A DNA stretch of 35,642 bases, taken from NCBI RefSeq assembly GCF_937910895.1, contig NZ_CALEMI010000119.1, forward strand, positions 1 to 35,642, written 5' to 3'. The notes under the pieces were generated by a model. It saw only the letters and a list, made by a program, of their open reading frames with translations, did not search any database and was not told the origin of the DNA. A program made the position numbers and the translations under genes. Shown here one piece after another: positions 15,864-27,286 of this stretch (within the stretch, counting starts at the first letter, position 1; every line of letters starts with the position of its first letter). The stretch comes from an uncultured Dokdonia sp. (GTDB lineage: Bacteria; Bacteroidota; Bacteroidia; Flavobacteriales; Flavobacteriaceae).

Positions 15864-16790
15864 TTATGCGTCTAGAAGTGCATTGGTTTTCTTCACCCCT
15901 TCTGCGCTTTCTGCTAAATGTGCTTTTTCTGCATCACTTAAATTGATTTCTACAATTTTATCAATCCCATTACTTCCTAAAATAACAGGTACGCCAATAC
16001 AAAGATCTGAAAGTCCGTACTCTCCATCTAATAATACAGAGCAAGGGAATATTTTCTTTTGATCACAAGCGATGGCTTGCACCAATCCTGAAACAGCAGC
16101 TCCTGGTGCATACCAAGCAGATGTTCCTAAGAGTTTTGTTAACGTTGCTCCTCCAACTTTGGTATCTTCCAATACTTGTTGTAAACGTGCTTCACTTATA
16201 TATTCTGAAACAGGTACGCTGTTACGTGTAGCAAGACGAGTTAAAGGTACCATTCCTGTATCAGAATGTCCTCCGATTACCATGCCATCTACATCAGAAA
16301 TAGGCGCTCCTAAAGCTTCTGCTAGACGGTATTTGAAACGCGCACTATCCAATGCGCCTCCCATACCAATGATACGGTTTTTAGGAAGTCCCGTTACTTT
16401 ATGTGCTAGGTACGTCATTGTATCCATAGGATTGGACACTACAATTAAAATGACATTTGGAGAATGTTCTACAAGACTACTCGCAACAGATTTTACAATC
16501 CCTGCATTGATCCCTATAAGTTCTTCACGTGTCATTCCTGGCTTACGAGGTATCCCAGACGTAATTACCGCAATATCACTGCCTGCAGTTTTACTATAAT
16601 CACTAGTAGATCCAGTGATTTTTGTGTCAAAACCATTGAGAGAAGCTGTTTGCATTAAATCCATGGCTTTGCCTTCGGCATACCCTTCTTTAATGTCTAA
16701 TAATACAACCTCACTTGCAAAATTCTTAATAGCGATATATTCGGCACAACTTGCTCCTACGGCTCCTGCACCTACTACGGTAACTTTCAT
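15864..16790 (-). CDS. mdh: Malate dehydrogenase (LDH-like type)
   Basis: 308 residues, the normal length for the lactate-dehydrogenase-like MDH found in this phylum. It reversibly oxidises malate to oxaloacetate with NAD in the TCA cycle. The Rossmann nucleotide-binding motif is VVGAGAVGASCA at the N-terminus, with an acidic residue (LLDIKEG) at the end of beta-2 that favours NAD. The substrate loop arginine lies in RKPGMTREEL, VSNPMDTMTYL is the conserved Asn-Pro segment, and the catalytic histidine is in GGHSDTGMVPL. The gene stands alone, with its own terminator. No oddities. A lactate dehydrogenase is less likely because the substrate loop carries the Arg typical of MDH. Confidence 0.95.
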   Translation of the reverse strand: MKVTVVGAGAVGASCAEYIAIKNFASEVVLLDIKEGYAEGKAMDLMQTASLNGFDTKITGSTSDYSKTAGSDIAVITSGIPRKPGMTREELIGINAGIVKSVASSLVEHSPNVILIVVSNPMDTMTYLAHKVTGLPKNRIIGMGGALDSARFKYRLAEALGAPISDVDGMVIGGHSDTGMVPLTRLATRNSVPVSEYISEARLQQVLEDTKVGGATLTKLLGTSAWYAPGAAVSGLVQAIACDQKKIFPCSVLLDGEYGLSDLCIGVPVILGSNGIDKIVEINLSDAEKAHLAESAEGVKKTNALLDA

Positions 16791-16967
16791 AAATTATTTT
16801 TTTTGGATTTGTTATTGTTTTTTTACTCGTTGCAAAATACGATTTCTTTAACATTTAATTCCTAAGGAAGGGTTAAAAGAAGCGGATGCTACTTCTCACC
16901 ATCCAGCCTACTATTTACAAATAGTTATTGAAAACCTAAAGAAGTACCTTATTTTACAAAAGCAGTA

Positions 16968-17001
16968 TGCTTGTCTATATATTTAAAATAATAGACAAGC
17001 A
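16968..17001 (-). terminator. Hairpin after gyrB, probable terminator
   Basis: Perfect 11-bp stem TGCTTGTCTAT (16968-16978) with ATAGACAAGCA (16991-17001) and a 12-base loop, 24 bases after the gyrB stop. The T run on the minus strand is poor (TACTGCTTTTG). Confidence 0.6.
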
Positions 17002-17025
17002 CTTATTTATTTTGTAACGAACGTG

Positions 17026-19137
<2,112 letters not shown>

Positions 19138-19177
19138 TCAAAATCGAATTTATTTACAAAAGAGGTGAAATGAAGCA

Positions 19178-19206
19178 AAAAACGCCGACATATTGCCAGC
19201 GTTTTT
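19178..19206 (-). terminator. Intrinsic terminator of asnB
   Basis: A 13-bp stem with two G-U pairs and a 3-base loop, left arm AAAAACGCCGACA and right arm TGCCAGCGTTTTT, with the arms' A and T runs forming the tail. It is 21 bases after the asnB stop. Confidence 0.8.
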
Positions 19207-19227
19207 AACTCTTAAAAGACTTGTGTT

Positions 19228-20898
19228 TTAGTAGGCATCATCGTGCACCATTGCCACGGCTCTCCCCGAAGGATCATTCATATTTTTAAACGCTTCATCC
19301 CACTCTAAAGCTATAGGGGTACTACATGCTACAGAAGGCACCGAAGGCACACATAAAGCAGCAGCATCACTTGGAAAATGCTCTTCAAAAATAGAACGGT
19401 AATGAAACTCTTCTTTATTTTGTGGTGTATGGATGGGGAAACGATGGTGTGCGTTTTCCATTTGGAGATCGCTCACAGCGGTTTCTACTACTTCTTTAAG
19501 TGTATCTATCCAACTGTAGCCTACACCGTCTGAAAATTGTTCTTTTTGCCTCCAAGCAACGCTTTCTGGTAGATATTTTTCAAATGCTTTACGCAATACC
19601 CATTTTTCCATCCCACGACGTTCTTTGGTAATCATCTTATCTTGTGGATTTAAACGCATCGCTACATCCATAAATTCTTTGTCTAAAAACGGTACACGTC
19701 CTTCTATTCCCCATGCCGCGAGTGATTTGTTAGCACGTAAACAATCATACATGTGCAATTTATCTAATTTACGTACAGTTTCTTCATGGAATTCTTTTGC
19801 GTTTGGTGCTTTATGGAAATATAGATAGCCTCCAAAAATCTCATCGGCGCCTTCACCAGAAAGCACCATTTTTACCCCCATAGATTTGATCACTCTTGCC
19901 ATTAAATACATAGGAGTACTAGCTCTTATGGTCGTAATATCATAGGTTTCTAAATGATAAATCACATCACGTATCGCATCTAGTCCTTCTTGAATTGTAA
20001 ATTGTATAGGATGATGTACTGTCCCAATATGATCTGCCACAATTTGAGCGGCAGCAAGATCTGGAGATCCTTCTAATCCAATACTAAACGAGTGCAATTG
20101 TGGCCACCAAGCATCTTGCTCATCACCAGACTCTATTCGTTTTTCTGAATATAATTTTGCAATAGCACTTGTTATAGAAGAGTCGAGTCCGCCAGATAGT
20201 AAAACTCCGTAAGGCACATCACTCATTAATTGGCGCTTTACAGAAGCTGCTAGTGCATCGTGCAACTCTTCAATGCTGGTCTCATTATCTTTTACAGCAT
20301 CGTATTCCATCCAATCTCTTTTGTACCATTGTACCAACTCTCCGTCAGTACTAGAAAGATAATGCCCTGGAGGAAATAATTCTATTTTGGAACAAACACC
20401 TTCTAATGCTTTTAACTCGGATGCAACATAAAAAGTCCCATGTGCGTCCCAGCCCATGTACAACGGGATAATTCCCATGTGATCACGCGCAATAAGATAA
20501 CTATCCTTTTTGGTGTCATACAACGCAAAACCAAAAATACCGTTAAGATCGTCTAGAAAATCAACACCTTTTTCTTGGTATAATGCTAAGATAACCTCAC
20601 AATCAGATTGGGTTTGAAAAGCATAATCTGTCTTGAGTGTTTTCTTTAATTCTTTATGGTTATAAATTTCCCCATTAGCCGCTAGAATTAAAGTTTCAGA
20701 AGCATCTACTAAAGGTTGTTTTCCTGAAGCTGGATCAACAATAGCTAAACGCTCATGAGAGAAAATCATTTTTTCTGTAGCATAAATACCACTCCAGTCT
20801 GGTCCTCTATGACGAATTTTTTTCGACATTTCTAATAATTGAGGACGCAAGATTGTCATATCTTGTTTTAATTCGAAGGCGCATATAATTCCACACAT
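19228..20898 (-). CDS. asnB: Asparagine synthase B (glutamine-hydrolysing)
   Basis: 556 residues, close to E. coli AsnB (554). It makes asparagine from aspartate, ATP and glutamine. The start MCGIICAF exposes the catalytic Cys2 of the N-terminal class II glutaminase domain after Met removal. RHRGPDWSG, LAIVDPASGKQP and AANGEIYNH are further glutaminase motifs. The synthetase domain has the PP-loop VLLSGGLDSS and LSGEGADEIFGGY, which binds ATP and aspartate. It stands alone between a terminator and a 413-base gap shared with the divergent DUF2911 gene. No odd residues were seen. Confidence 0.96.
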   Translation of the reverse strand: MCGIICAFELKQDMTILRPQLLEMSKKIRHRGPDWSGIYATEKMIFSHERLAIVDPASGKQPLVDASETLILAANGEIYNHKELKKTLKTDYAFQTQSDCEVILALYQEKGVDFLDDLNGIFGFALYDTKKDSYLIARDHMGIIPLYMGWDAHGTFYVASELKALEGVCSKIELFPPGHYLSSTDGELVQWYKRDWMEYDAVKDNETSIEELHDALAASVKRQLMSDVPYGVLLSGGLDSSITSAIAKLYSEKRIESGDEQDAWWPQLHSFSIGLEGSPDLAAAQIVADHIGTVHHPIQFTIQEGLDAIRDVIYHLETYDITTIRASTPMYLMARVIKSMGVKMVLSGEGADEIFGGYLYFHKAPNAKEFHEETVRKLDKLHMYDCLRANKSLAAWGIEGRVPFLDKEFMDVAMRLNPQDKMITKERRGMEKWVLRKAFEKYLPESVAWRQKEQFSDGVGYSWIDTLKEVVETAVSDLQMENAHHRFPIHTPQNKEEFHYRSIFEEHFPSDAAALCVPSVPSVACSTPIALEWDEAFKNMNDPSGRAVAMVHDDAY

Positions 20899-21311
20899 AG
20901 CTAATATTTTTTAATTTTTTATAATAATTTATAGTTCAAATATCTAATTATGGTTTCATTAACAAAATCCATAACGCATATTTAATTACAATATGAAACA
21001 AAAAACAACACTATAAGTTCAATGCATAAGGTATACGCTTTCGCGAAAGCGTATTTAGAAAAATTTTGAAAGTTTTTATCTGATGCTACGACTTATTTTA
21101 TTGTGTTCTGCTTTTTGTTTGATACAAACATATATTGAAATCACACTTTAAAACAAGTAAAGGCTATGTGTTTTCTGGAAAAGACACCCGCATTTCGCGG
21201 AAAACAGACATCAACAGTGCTAGTCAATTAGTTGATGGAATAAATCTTAAGCTTTATTTAACAGCCTAGAATTAGAACCCACAGTATCTTTAAACCAAAA
21301 TCAAATATACC
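20899..21311. other. 413-base divergent intergenic region between asnB and the DUF2911 gene
   Basis: Contains a perfect dispersed palindrome (21034-21053) and a degenerate one, TTTCGCGGAAA (21194-21204). Two hairpins lie toward the DUF2911 gene: TGTTTTC/GAAAACA (21169-21175, 21200-21206) and CATCAAC/GTTGATG (21209-21215, 21231-21237). A TATCTTTA box about 20 bases before the plus-strand gene is near the -7 consensus. No protein-coding signal was seen. Confidence 0.5.
21034..21053. repeat. Dispersed palindrome, perfect 20-bp copy
   Basis: TACGCTTTCGCGAAAGCGTA in the divergent gap between asnB and the DUF2911 gene. Confidence 0.9.
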
Positions 21312-21848
21312 ATGAAAAAATTATTTACACTTGCTCTTGTCGTAATGGCTTTTATAGCTACTCCAACTGCAAATGCTCAAGAATTTGAAGGTCTTCAAAA
21401 AAGCCCAACAGATATTGCTTATGCAAAAACAGATCGTCGTGCAAAACCGACTATCAAAGTAATTTACAGTCGCCCACAGAAAAAAGATCGCGAACTTTTT
21501 GGAAAATTAGTTCCTTATGGAAAAGTATGGCGTACGGGGGCAGATGAAGCTACCGAGATCAAATTATTTAAAGATTATAAGTTTGGTAACAAAACCATAA
21601 AAGCAGGAACGTATTCTTTATTCACCATTCCTGGAGAAAAAGAATGGACGATTATTCTAAATTCAGATCTTGATGATTGGGGTTCTTATGCGTACAATGA
21701 AAGTAATGATGTTGCCCGTATAAAAGTGCCTGTATCAAGCGGAAAAGATGTTGAATCTTTCTCTATAGGTTTTAAAGGCGTTGATGCTGGATACCACCTT
21801 GTCATGGGATGGGGAACAACACGTGTTGAAGTACCTTTCTACAACTAA
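21312..21848 (+). CDS. DUF2911 family secreted protein
   Basis: 178 residues. A signal peptide (about 1-22, cleavage after ANA) is followed by one DUF2911 domain, recognised by KVIYSRPQKKDRELFGKLVPYGKVWRTGADEATEI, AGTYSLFTIPGEKEWTIILN and the closing WGTTRVEVPF. The family is abundant in Bacteroidota and exported; no biochemical function is established. The gene stands alone between a long leader region with two hairpins and a strong bidirectional terminator. The start is firm because the signal peptide begins directly at the ATG. Family assignment is confident, function is not. Confidence 0.88.
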   Translation: MKKLFTLALVVMAFIATPTANAQEFEGLQKSPTDIAYAKTDRRAKPTIKVIYSRPQKKDRELFGKLVPYGKVWRTGADEATEIKLFKDYKFGNKTIKAGTYSLFTIPGEKEWTIILNSDLDDWGSYAYNESNDVARIKVPVSSGKDVESFSIGFKGVDAGYHLVMGWGTTRVEVPFYN

Positions 21849-21866
21849 AAAACTTATTTTTAGTAT

Positions 21867-21901
21867 AAAAAAATGCCTTCCCAATGGGAAGGCATTTTTT
21901 T
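21867..21901. terminator. Strong bidirectional terminator
   Basis: Perfect 16-bp stem ATGCCTTCCC...GGGAAGGCAT flanked by seven A and seven T, with a 3-base loop. It serves the convergent DUF2911 and DUF922 genes. Confidence 0.92.
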
Positions 21902-21917
21902 GTTATGTAGTACTTAA

Positions 21918-22448
21918 TTACTGAGGTAAAAGCAATCTTGCGATTCTTGCTTCCCACTTTTTTTCTTCTTCTGTATTGATAGAGTGATTGGTTTCTTTAT
22001 CAAAGGTTTTTTGCATCGCGCGACGCTCTTCTTCTACTTGTCCATACAATGCTTTTACTTCTGCTTTAGAATTGGATGTAAAAGGATAAGATTGAATACG
22101 TCCGTTCAATAGACGCGCATGAATTTCTGTAATATCAAAATGGGTTTGTTCATGTTTCAATAAACTTGCTGTGGTATCTTTAGCTATATACCAAGAATAC
22201 TCAGGATAAAAATGCGCGATCACGTGGGTTCTTTTTTTATCTAATACTCCATTGCTTGCTATTACATACGACTGACTCATACCACTACCAGTACTCGCTA
22301 CAAAATTACCTTTTCCATTAGGACTTCCTTTAAAATCTGCCCAAGACAACATTGTGTTAGATTGCCAAGCAATACGATCAGGAACTACCGTAAATGAAGA
22401 TAGTATTACTAAAGCAATTAAGAGTCCTTTAAATTTCTGTATCATCAT
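21918..22448 (-). CDS. DUF922 family putative zinc protease
   Basis: 176 residues with an N-terminal signal peptide (about 1-22, LLIALVILSSFTVV). The DUF922 domain carries a HExxH zinc motif, H99-E100-x-x-H103 in LLKHEQTHFDITE, preceded by WADFKGSP and HVIAHFYPEYSW, as in the family. It is therefore a predicted periplasmic or secreted metalloprotease; activity is inferred from the motif. It begins one base after the stop of the upstream broken gene, so the two share a transcript. Two consecutive Met codons open the gene and either could be the start. The C-terminal 60 residues are charged and helical. Confidence 0.85.
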   Translation of the reverse strand: MMIQKFKGLLIALVILSSFTVVPDRIAWQSNTMLSWADFKGSPNGKGNFVASTGSGMSQSYVIASNGVLDKKRTHVIAHFYPEYSWYIAKDTTASLLKHEQTHFDITEIHARLLNGRIQSYPFTSNSKAEVKALYGQVEEERRAMQKTFDKETNHSINTEEEKKWEARIARLLLPQ

Positions 22449-22449
22449 G

Positions 22450-23709
22450 TCAGGTCTTTTGTTTTTTCTTACGGGCAGCTGGAAAAAGCACGTTATTTAA
22501 AATTAAACGATAGCCCGGAGAGTTAGGGTGTAATTCTAATTCTGTTTTAGGATCCCCTACACGATGACGGTAATCTTCAGGGTCATGCCCTCCGTAAAAT
22601 GTAAAAAAACCTTTTCCTTTAATACCGTGTATGTATCGCGCTTCCCCGTTCGTCAGATTCTCTCCCATAATCAGCACGTTTGACTTAATCAAGTTAGAAT
22701 CATACGAGGTAGTTTGCCCCATAAATCCTTTGACTAACGCTGTGTGATTTTGACAAAGCATTGTTGGGATGGGATCCCACTTGGCACTATAATCTTTCAA
22801 CGTAAAATAATCGGTTTCAAAAGGGATCCCGCGTTTACGTGTCATATCAATAGATGAAAACTCGTATACGGTAGGAGAACGTTCTAGAGTAAAATTTTTA
22901 AAGGCAAAGGTTTTACCAAAATCAATTTTAGATTGGTAATCGGCATCTGAGGCATCCCCATCAAACATCGGTTCACAGATGTCAACACCTTCGGCGGCAA
23001 GCGCAATATCAAAACTATCGGTAGCACTACACATGGCAAACATAAAACCTCCTCCTACTACATAGTCACGTATTTTTAAAGAAACATCTCTTTTTTCTTC
23101 AGAGACTTAATCATAGCCTAATTTTGTAGCTAAGTTCTCAGCCGTTTTCTTTTCTTCTATATACCAAGGTGCTGCTCGGTAGGCACCATAAAACTTCCCG
23201 TATTGTCCTGTAAAGTCTTCGTGATGCAAGTGTAACCAATCATATAAAATCAATTGATCGCTTAGTACTTCTTCATCATAAATTGTTTCATACGGAATCT
23301 CAGCATACGTCAATACCATGGTTACGGCATCATCCCAAGGCACTTTACTATCGGGTGTATATACCGCAATTTTAGGTGCTTTTTCGAGAACGACGGCTTC
23401 CATATTTTGAGAAGGGCTACTAATCATCGTTAAGAGTTCTTCGGTACTTCCGTCAGATAATACTTCATAAGAAACTCCACGGATGGTGCATTCTCTTCGG
23501 ATGTCCTCTGTGTCGGGTACTAAAAAGGAACCGCCTCTATAGTTGAGTAACCATTTTACTTTGATTTGTTGGTCTAAAGCCCAATAAGTGATTCCATAGG
23601 CTTTTAAGTGTTCTCGTTGACCGTCTACATCCATGGGTAATAAAATATAGGACGCTTGCGCGAAAGCATATGTAAATAAAAATATAACTAAAAATAAAAT
23701 TTTCTTCAT
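22450..23709 (-). pseudogene. Secreted protein gene broken by one in-frame TAA (family often labelled asparagine synthetase B)
   Basis: The frame opens at 23709 with a signal peptide (FLVIFLFTYAFAQA) and runs to GYD, then meets TAA at 23107-23109. It continues in the same frame without any shift (VSEEKRDVSLKIRDYVVGGG, FMFAMCSATDSFDIAL) to the true stop at 22450. Together the parts give about 418 residues, the size I recall for a Bacteroidota family often labelled asparagine synthetase B; it lacks the SGGLDSS motif of real asparagine synthases, so that label is doubtful. A lysine codon changed by one base (AAA to TAA) explains the break. Possibilities are a recent nonsense mutation, a sequencing error or readthrough. 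The downstream part could also be made from an internal ATG at 23043. The gene precedes the DUF922 protease with one base between. A degenerate palindrome copy encodes part of the signal peptide. Confidence 0.8.
23652..23669. repeat. Degenerate dispersed palindrome inside a signal peptide coding region
   Basis: ACGCTTGCGCGAAAGCAT, the consensus with one change in the core. On the minus strand it is read as A-F-A-Q-A at the signal peptidase site. Confidence 0.65.
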
Positions 23710-23831
23710 AAAAATCTAACGTTCAAAAAACATACCATATTGATGTACTAATTTACAAATAAGTTCCTACCTTATACTGTAAACGCAACCTTTTATCATT
23801 TATTTGGTCTAGTATATAGAACTCTTACAAT

Positions 23832-24566
23832 ATGTGTAAATCAATAGGTATAACCCTACTCCTCTTTTTAAATTCCTTTGTTGTAGACGCCCAGAGTGTA
23901 GAATTACTTGAAAATACTTGGTATGCAGAAATAATGGCTCCCTTTGTAGACGATCCTCCAAATTCTCAAATCTTTATTTGTCCTGAAAATTTTAATGCTA
24001 TTGCTCAATTTTCTGAAGATATGCTTGTCATTACACATCCACAATGCGAAGTAGGATTTAGCGCTGAGATAGAATATCTAGAGGGAGATTCTTTCGACTT
24101 ACTATCCCCATTTACTATTGATGAAAACACATGTGAAATCTCAGAGTTTGCTGAATTTATAGAAGTACATTTTAATTTCTATTTTAATGATGACATAGCT
24201 CGGAATACCTTTTTTTATTTAATCATTGAACGAGCAGATGGCTCTTTAGAATTAGCGATAGTTAATGAAAACGCTAGCTTTGATAGTATTGTTTATAATA
24301 ATTCAGCTAATCTAAGTGTAGAAGAATCTTTAAGGAACACCATAAGAATTTCCTATACTAACAACACGGAGTCACTAGCTATTTTTAACTTAGAAGAACC
24401 TGCCCAGTTTTCGGTTTACAATACACTCGGTCAAAAACAAAAAGAGGTTTCTATCACTCATAATAACGAATCCTTACTCTTAGATAGCCTAGACAAAGGA
24501 GTCTATATAGCAATTCTAAAGAATGACAAAGGCATTCAAAAAACCTTTAATTTTTTAAAATACTAG
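23832..24566 (+). CDS. Secreted protein with a type IX secretion C-terminal sorting domain
   Basis: 244 residues. A signal peptide (about 1-20, ending VVDAQ) leads an unrecognised beta-rich domain of about 140 residues with three cysteines (ICPE, PQCEVGF, NTCEIS). The last 75 residues match a type A T9SS sorting domain: FNLEEPAQFSVYNTLGQKQKEV, LDSLDKGVYIAIL and the closing KTFNFLKY. The protein should therefore cross the outer membrane by the gliding-linked type IX system and be attached to or released from the surface. It may belong to a family of short lipocalin-like T9SS cargos, but I could not confirm this. The gene is convergent with dnaB with 13 bases between stops, both inside one hairpin. 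Confidence 0.82.
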   Translation: MCKSIGITLLLFLNSFVVDAQSVELLENTWYAEIMAPFVDDPPNSQIFICPENFNAIAQFSEDMLVITHPQCEVGFSAEIEYLEGDSFDLLSPFTIDENTCEISEFAEFIEVHFNFYFNDDIARNTFFYLIIERADGSLELAIVNENASFDSIVYNNSANLSVEESLRNTIRISYTNNTESLAIFNLEEPAQFSVYNTLGQKQKEVSITHNNESLLLDSLDKGVYIAILKNDKGIQKTFNFLKY

Positions 24567-24582
24567 AAAATGTGATTTTCTA
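24564..24582. other. Hairpin containing both convergent stop codons
   Basis: TAGAAAAT-GTG-ATTTTCTA, a perfect 8-bp inverted repeat. The TAG of the T9SS gene and the TAG of dnaB (opposite strand) are its two ends. No T run follows on either strand, so terminator function is uncertain. Confidence 0.5.
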
Positions 24583-26109
24583 AAAAGGAACCCCATCATC
24601 TTCGCCACCAAAGGCTTGGTCGGGTGAAGGGAGACTATCTGTTTTAAACGTATCATCATTTGCAGCGGCGTTCATACTACTATGAAACTCATAAGGCGTA
24701 CTAAAGTCATCTAGGTTATCAAACTTACCAAGATGCCCAATAAACTTCAGTCGGATGTTATCCAATCCCCCATTACGGTGTTTAGCAACAATAAACTCTC
24801 CCTGTCCTTCGGTTGGGCTGCGTTCTTCATCATCCCACTCTTCGATTTTATAGTACTCAGGACGGTAAATAAAAGATACAATATCAGCATCCTGCTCAAT
24901 CGCCCCAGATTCACGAAGGTCAGATAGGAGTGGTCGTTTACTTCCTCCACGAGTTTCTACCGCACGTGATAATTGAGAAAGTGCAATTACAGGAATCGAT
25001 AGTTCTTTTGCTAATGCTTTTAGGTTACGAGAAATCATCGAGATTTCTTGTTCACGATTTCCGCCTCCTTTTTGTGACGATCCTCCTGTCATTAATTGCA
25101 GGTAATCAATCATAATAATCTTAATCCCAAATTGAGAAGCAAGACGTCTCGCCTTTGCTCTTAAATCAAAAATAGAAAGGGATGGCGTATCATCAATGTA
25201 TAAGGGTGCTTTTTCTAAGCTTTTTACTTTTACGTTTAATTGTTCCCACTCATGTTTTTCTAACTTCCCGGTACGTAACTTCTCTGAAGAAAGTCCTGTT
25301 TCTGAGGAGATCAAACGAGTAATTAACTGTACGGAAGACATTTCTAGAGAGAAGAAAGCCACAGGTATATTATTATCTACCGCCATATTACGCGCCATAG
25401 TTAGCGTCATTGCAGTTTTACCCATACCTGGACGTGCTGCCACAATAATTAAATCACTTGGTTGCCATCCAGAGGTAAGTGCGTCTACTTTTGTAAATCC
25501 AGTCGGAATCCCTGACATTCCTTCTTTGTTAGACATTTCTTCAATCTTCTTCTTGGCTTGAATCACCAAGTTTTGCGCAGACTCACTACTTCGTTTTACG
25601 TTTCCTTGTGTAACTTCGTAAAGTTTAGATTCTGCGGTATCTAATAAATCAAAAACATCGGTGGTATCGTCATACGCCTCTTCGATAATTTCATTCGAAA
25701 TTTTAATTAATGAACGCTGAATATATTTCTGTAAGATAATACGAGCGTGATACTCAATATGTGCCGAAGAAGCTACTTTTTGCGTAAGCTGAATTAAATA
25801 ATAATCACCTCCTACAGCTTCCAACTTTGCCATTTTCTTTAATTGCTCAGAAACCGTTAATAAGTCAACGGGTTGCCCTTCTTCAAAGAGAATTCTAATG
25901 GCTTCAAAGATGTGTTTATGCTGATCTTTATAAAAAACATCTGGAGAGAGGATATCAATTACCTCATCAACTCCTTTTTTATCAATCATTAAAGCACCAA
26001 GCACAACTATTTCTAAATCAAGTGCTTGTGGTGGTATTTTTCCTTTTTCCAAAGAAATTACTTGTCCTGAGGATATGTTATATGCTGGAGTGGGCTTGAT
26101 TTTTTCCAT
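24580..26109 (-). CDS. dnaB: Replicative DNA helicase DnaB
   Basis: About 509 residues from the ATG at 26109 (MEKIKPTPAYN); a TTG 18 bases upstream is possible but less likely. DnaB is the hexameric helicase that unwinds the replication fork. The N-terminal DnaB domain (PPQALDLEIVVLGALMIDKKGVD) is at about 25-125. The RecA-like C-terminal domain has Walker A ARPGMGKTAM, VAFFSLEMSSVQL, Walker B IIMIDYLQLM and LSQLSRAVETR, with the arginine-finger region near ISFIYRPEYY-like sequence. No intein is present. The C-terminal 50 residues are acidic and low in complexity. A standard single-copy gene. Confidence 0.96.
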   Translation of the reverse strand: MEKIKPTPAYNISSGQVISLEKGKIPPQALDLEIVVLGALMIDKKGVDEVIDILSPDVFYKDQHKHIFEAIRILFEEGQPVDLLTVSEQLKKMAKLEAVGGDYYLIQLTQKVASSAHIEYHARIILQKYIQRSLIKISNEIIEEAYDDTTDVFDLLDTAESKLYEVTQGNVKRSSESAQNLVIQAKKKIEEMSNKEGMSGIPTGFTKVDALTSGWQPSDLIIVAARPGMGKTAMTLTMARNMAVDNNIPVAFFSLEMSSVQLITRLISSETGLSSEKLRTGKLEKHEWEQLNVKVKSLEKAPLYIDDTPSLSIFDLRAKARRLASQFGIKIIMIDYLQLMTGGSSQKGGGNREQEISMISRNLKALAKELSIPVIALSQLSRAVETRGGSKRPLLSDLRESGAIEQDADIVSFIYRPEYYKIEEWDDEERSPTEGQGEFIVAKHRNGGLDNIRLKFIGHLGKFDNLDDFSTPYEFHSSMNAAANDDTFKTDSLPSPDQAFGGEDDGVPF

Positions 26110-26222
26110 GGTTACGAATGTAGTCAAATTGTGATGCTAATGAAACCCATCTTGCTAGGTGAATCTTAACACCTCATCAACAATTCAACTGTTAATAACT
26201 CTTATTTATTGTTAATAGTCAT

Positions 26223-26255
26223 AAAAAAATCCGAAACTCAAATAGGTTCGGATTT
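26223..26255 (-). terminator. Intrinsic terminator of accA
   Basis: AAATCCGAA (26227-26235) pairs with TTCGGATTT (26247-26255); the minus strand continues with seven T. It is 24 bases after the accA stop. Confidence 0.85.
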
Positions 26256-26278
26256 GGTAGTAAGTGAAAAAATGGGGA

Positions 26279-27232
26279 CTAACCTTTAAAGACGCCCATT
26301 TCTAAATATTTCTTCATCCGCTCATTCATCAATTCTTCTGGTGATAAGTTTTTCAATTCATTAAAAGATGCTTCAATCGCTCCTCTTACGGTTACAAAAG
26401 TTTCTTCTCTATTTGCGTGTGCGCCTCCAAGAGGTTCTTTAACAATCTCATCTATCACTTTAAGTTTCAGACTGTCTTTTGCTGTTAGTTTTAAAGCTTC
26501 TGCAGCAATTTCCTTTTGATCCCAACTTCTCCATAAGATCGAAGAACAATTTTCTGGAGAGATCACAGAGTACCATGCATTTTCTAGCATTAATACTTTA
26601 TTACCTACGCCTATTCCTAAGGCTCCTCCACTGGCGCCTTCTCCTATAATCAAAACGATAATAGGCACCTTGAGACGTGTCATTTCTAGGATATTACGTG
26701 CAATAGCTTCTCCTTGTCCGCGCTCTTCTGCTTCCAATCCTGGATACGCACCTGGAGTATCTATAATCGTCACTACGGGTACCTTAAATTTTTCTGCACT
26801 CTTCATAAGACGAAGTGCCTTACGATAGCCTTCTGGATTTGCCATCCCAAAGTTGCGATATTGACGCGTTTTTGTATTGTATCCTTTTTGCTGTCCTATA
26901 AACATATAACTCTGATCACCGATCTTTCCTAGACCTCCAATCATTGCTTTATCATCTTTTACATTACGATCTCCGTGAAGTTCAAGAAAGGTGTCTCCAC
27001 AAAGCGCCTTAATATAATCTAACGTATATGGGCGGTTAGGATGTCTTGACAATTGCACACGTTGCCATGCGGTCAAGTTTTTATAAATATCTTTTTTAGT
27101 TTGCTCGAGCTTTTTTTCGATCTTCTTACAGGTCTGACTTACGTCTACATCACTTTCAGTTCCTATAATAGCACATTTTTCTAATTGCTCTTCTAGCTCT
27201 TTAATGGGTAATTCGAAATCTAAATATTCCAT
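26279..27232 (-). CDS. accA: Acetyl-CoA carboxylase carboxyltransferase subunit alpha
   Basis: 317 residues from the ATG at 27232 ([17 protein letters not shown]), the usual AccA length and N-terminus. An in-frame extension to 27289 is rejected because a TATATTTG promoter box at 27287-27294 overlaps it. AccA with AccD transfers the carboxyl group from biotin to acetyl-CoA, the first step of fatty acid synthesis. Seen are a helical N-terminal region, [39 protein letters not shown], the crotonase-fold core [25 protein letters not shown]-like segment and [13 protein letters not shown]. No anomalies. Confidence 0.95.
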   Translation of the reverse strand: MEYLDFELPIKELEEQLEKCAIIGTESDVDVSQTCKKIEKKLEQTKKDIYKNLTAWQRVQLSRHPNRPYTLDYIKALCGDTFLELHGDRNVKDDKAMIGGLGKIGDQSYMFIGQQKGYNTKTRQYRNFGMANPEGYRKALRLMKSAEKFKVPVVTIIDTPGAYPGLEAEERGQGEAIARNILEMTRLKVPIIVLIIGEGASGGALGIGVGNKVLMLENAWYSVISPENCSSILWRSWDQKEIAAEALKLTAKDSLKLKVIDEIVKEPLGGAHANREETFVTVRGAIEASFNELKNLSPEELMNERMKKYLEMGVFKG

Positions 27233-27286
27233 TTTCAGTTTGTTACCTTTTACGATCCCTCGTAATGGTTTGTTTGGTTTATAATA

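Noticed and set aside
16072-16599. 175-residue plus-strand reading frame opposite mdh
   Set aside because: It lies entirely antisense to a well-conserved gene and has no recognisable protein features.
22450-23709. Frameshift as the cause of the broken secreted-protein gene
   Set aside because: Both parts are in the same frame; only a TAA separates them.
22450-23709. Second true asparagine synthase
   Set aside because: No glutaminase Cys2 start and no SGGLDSS motif; the real asnB is at 19228-20898.
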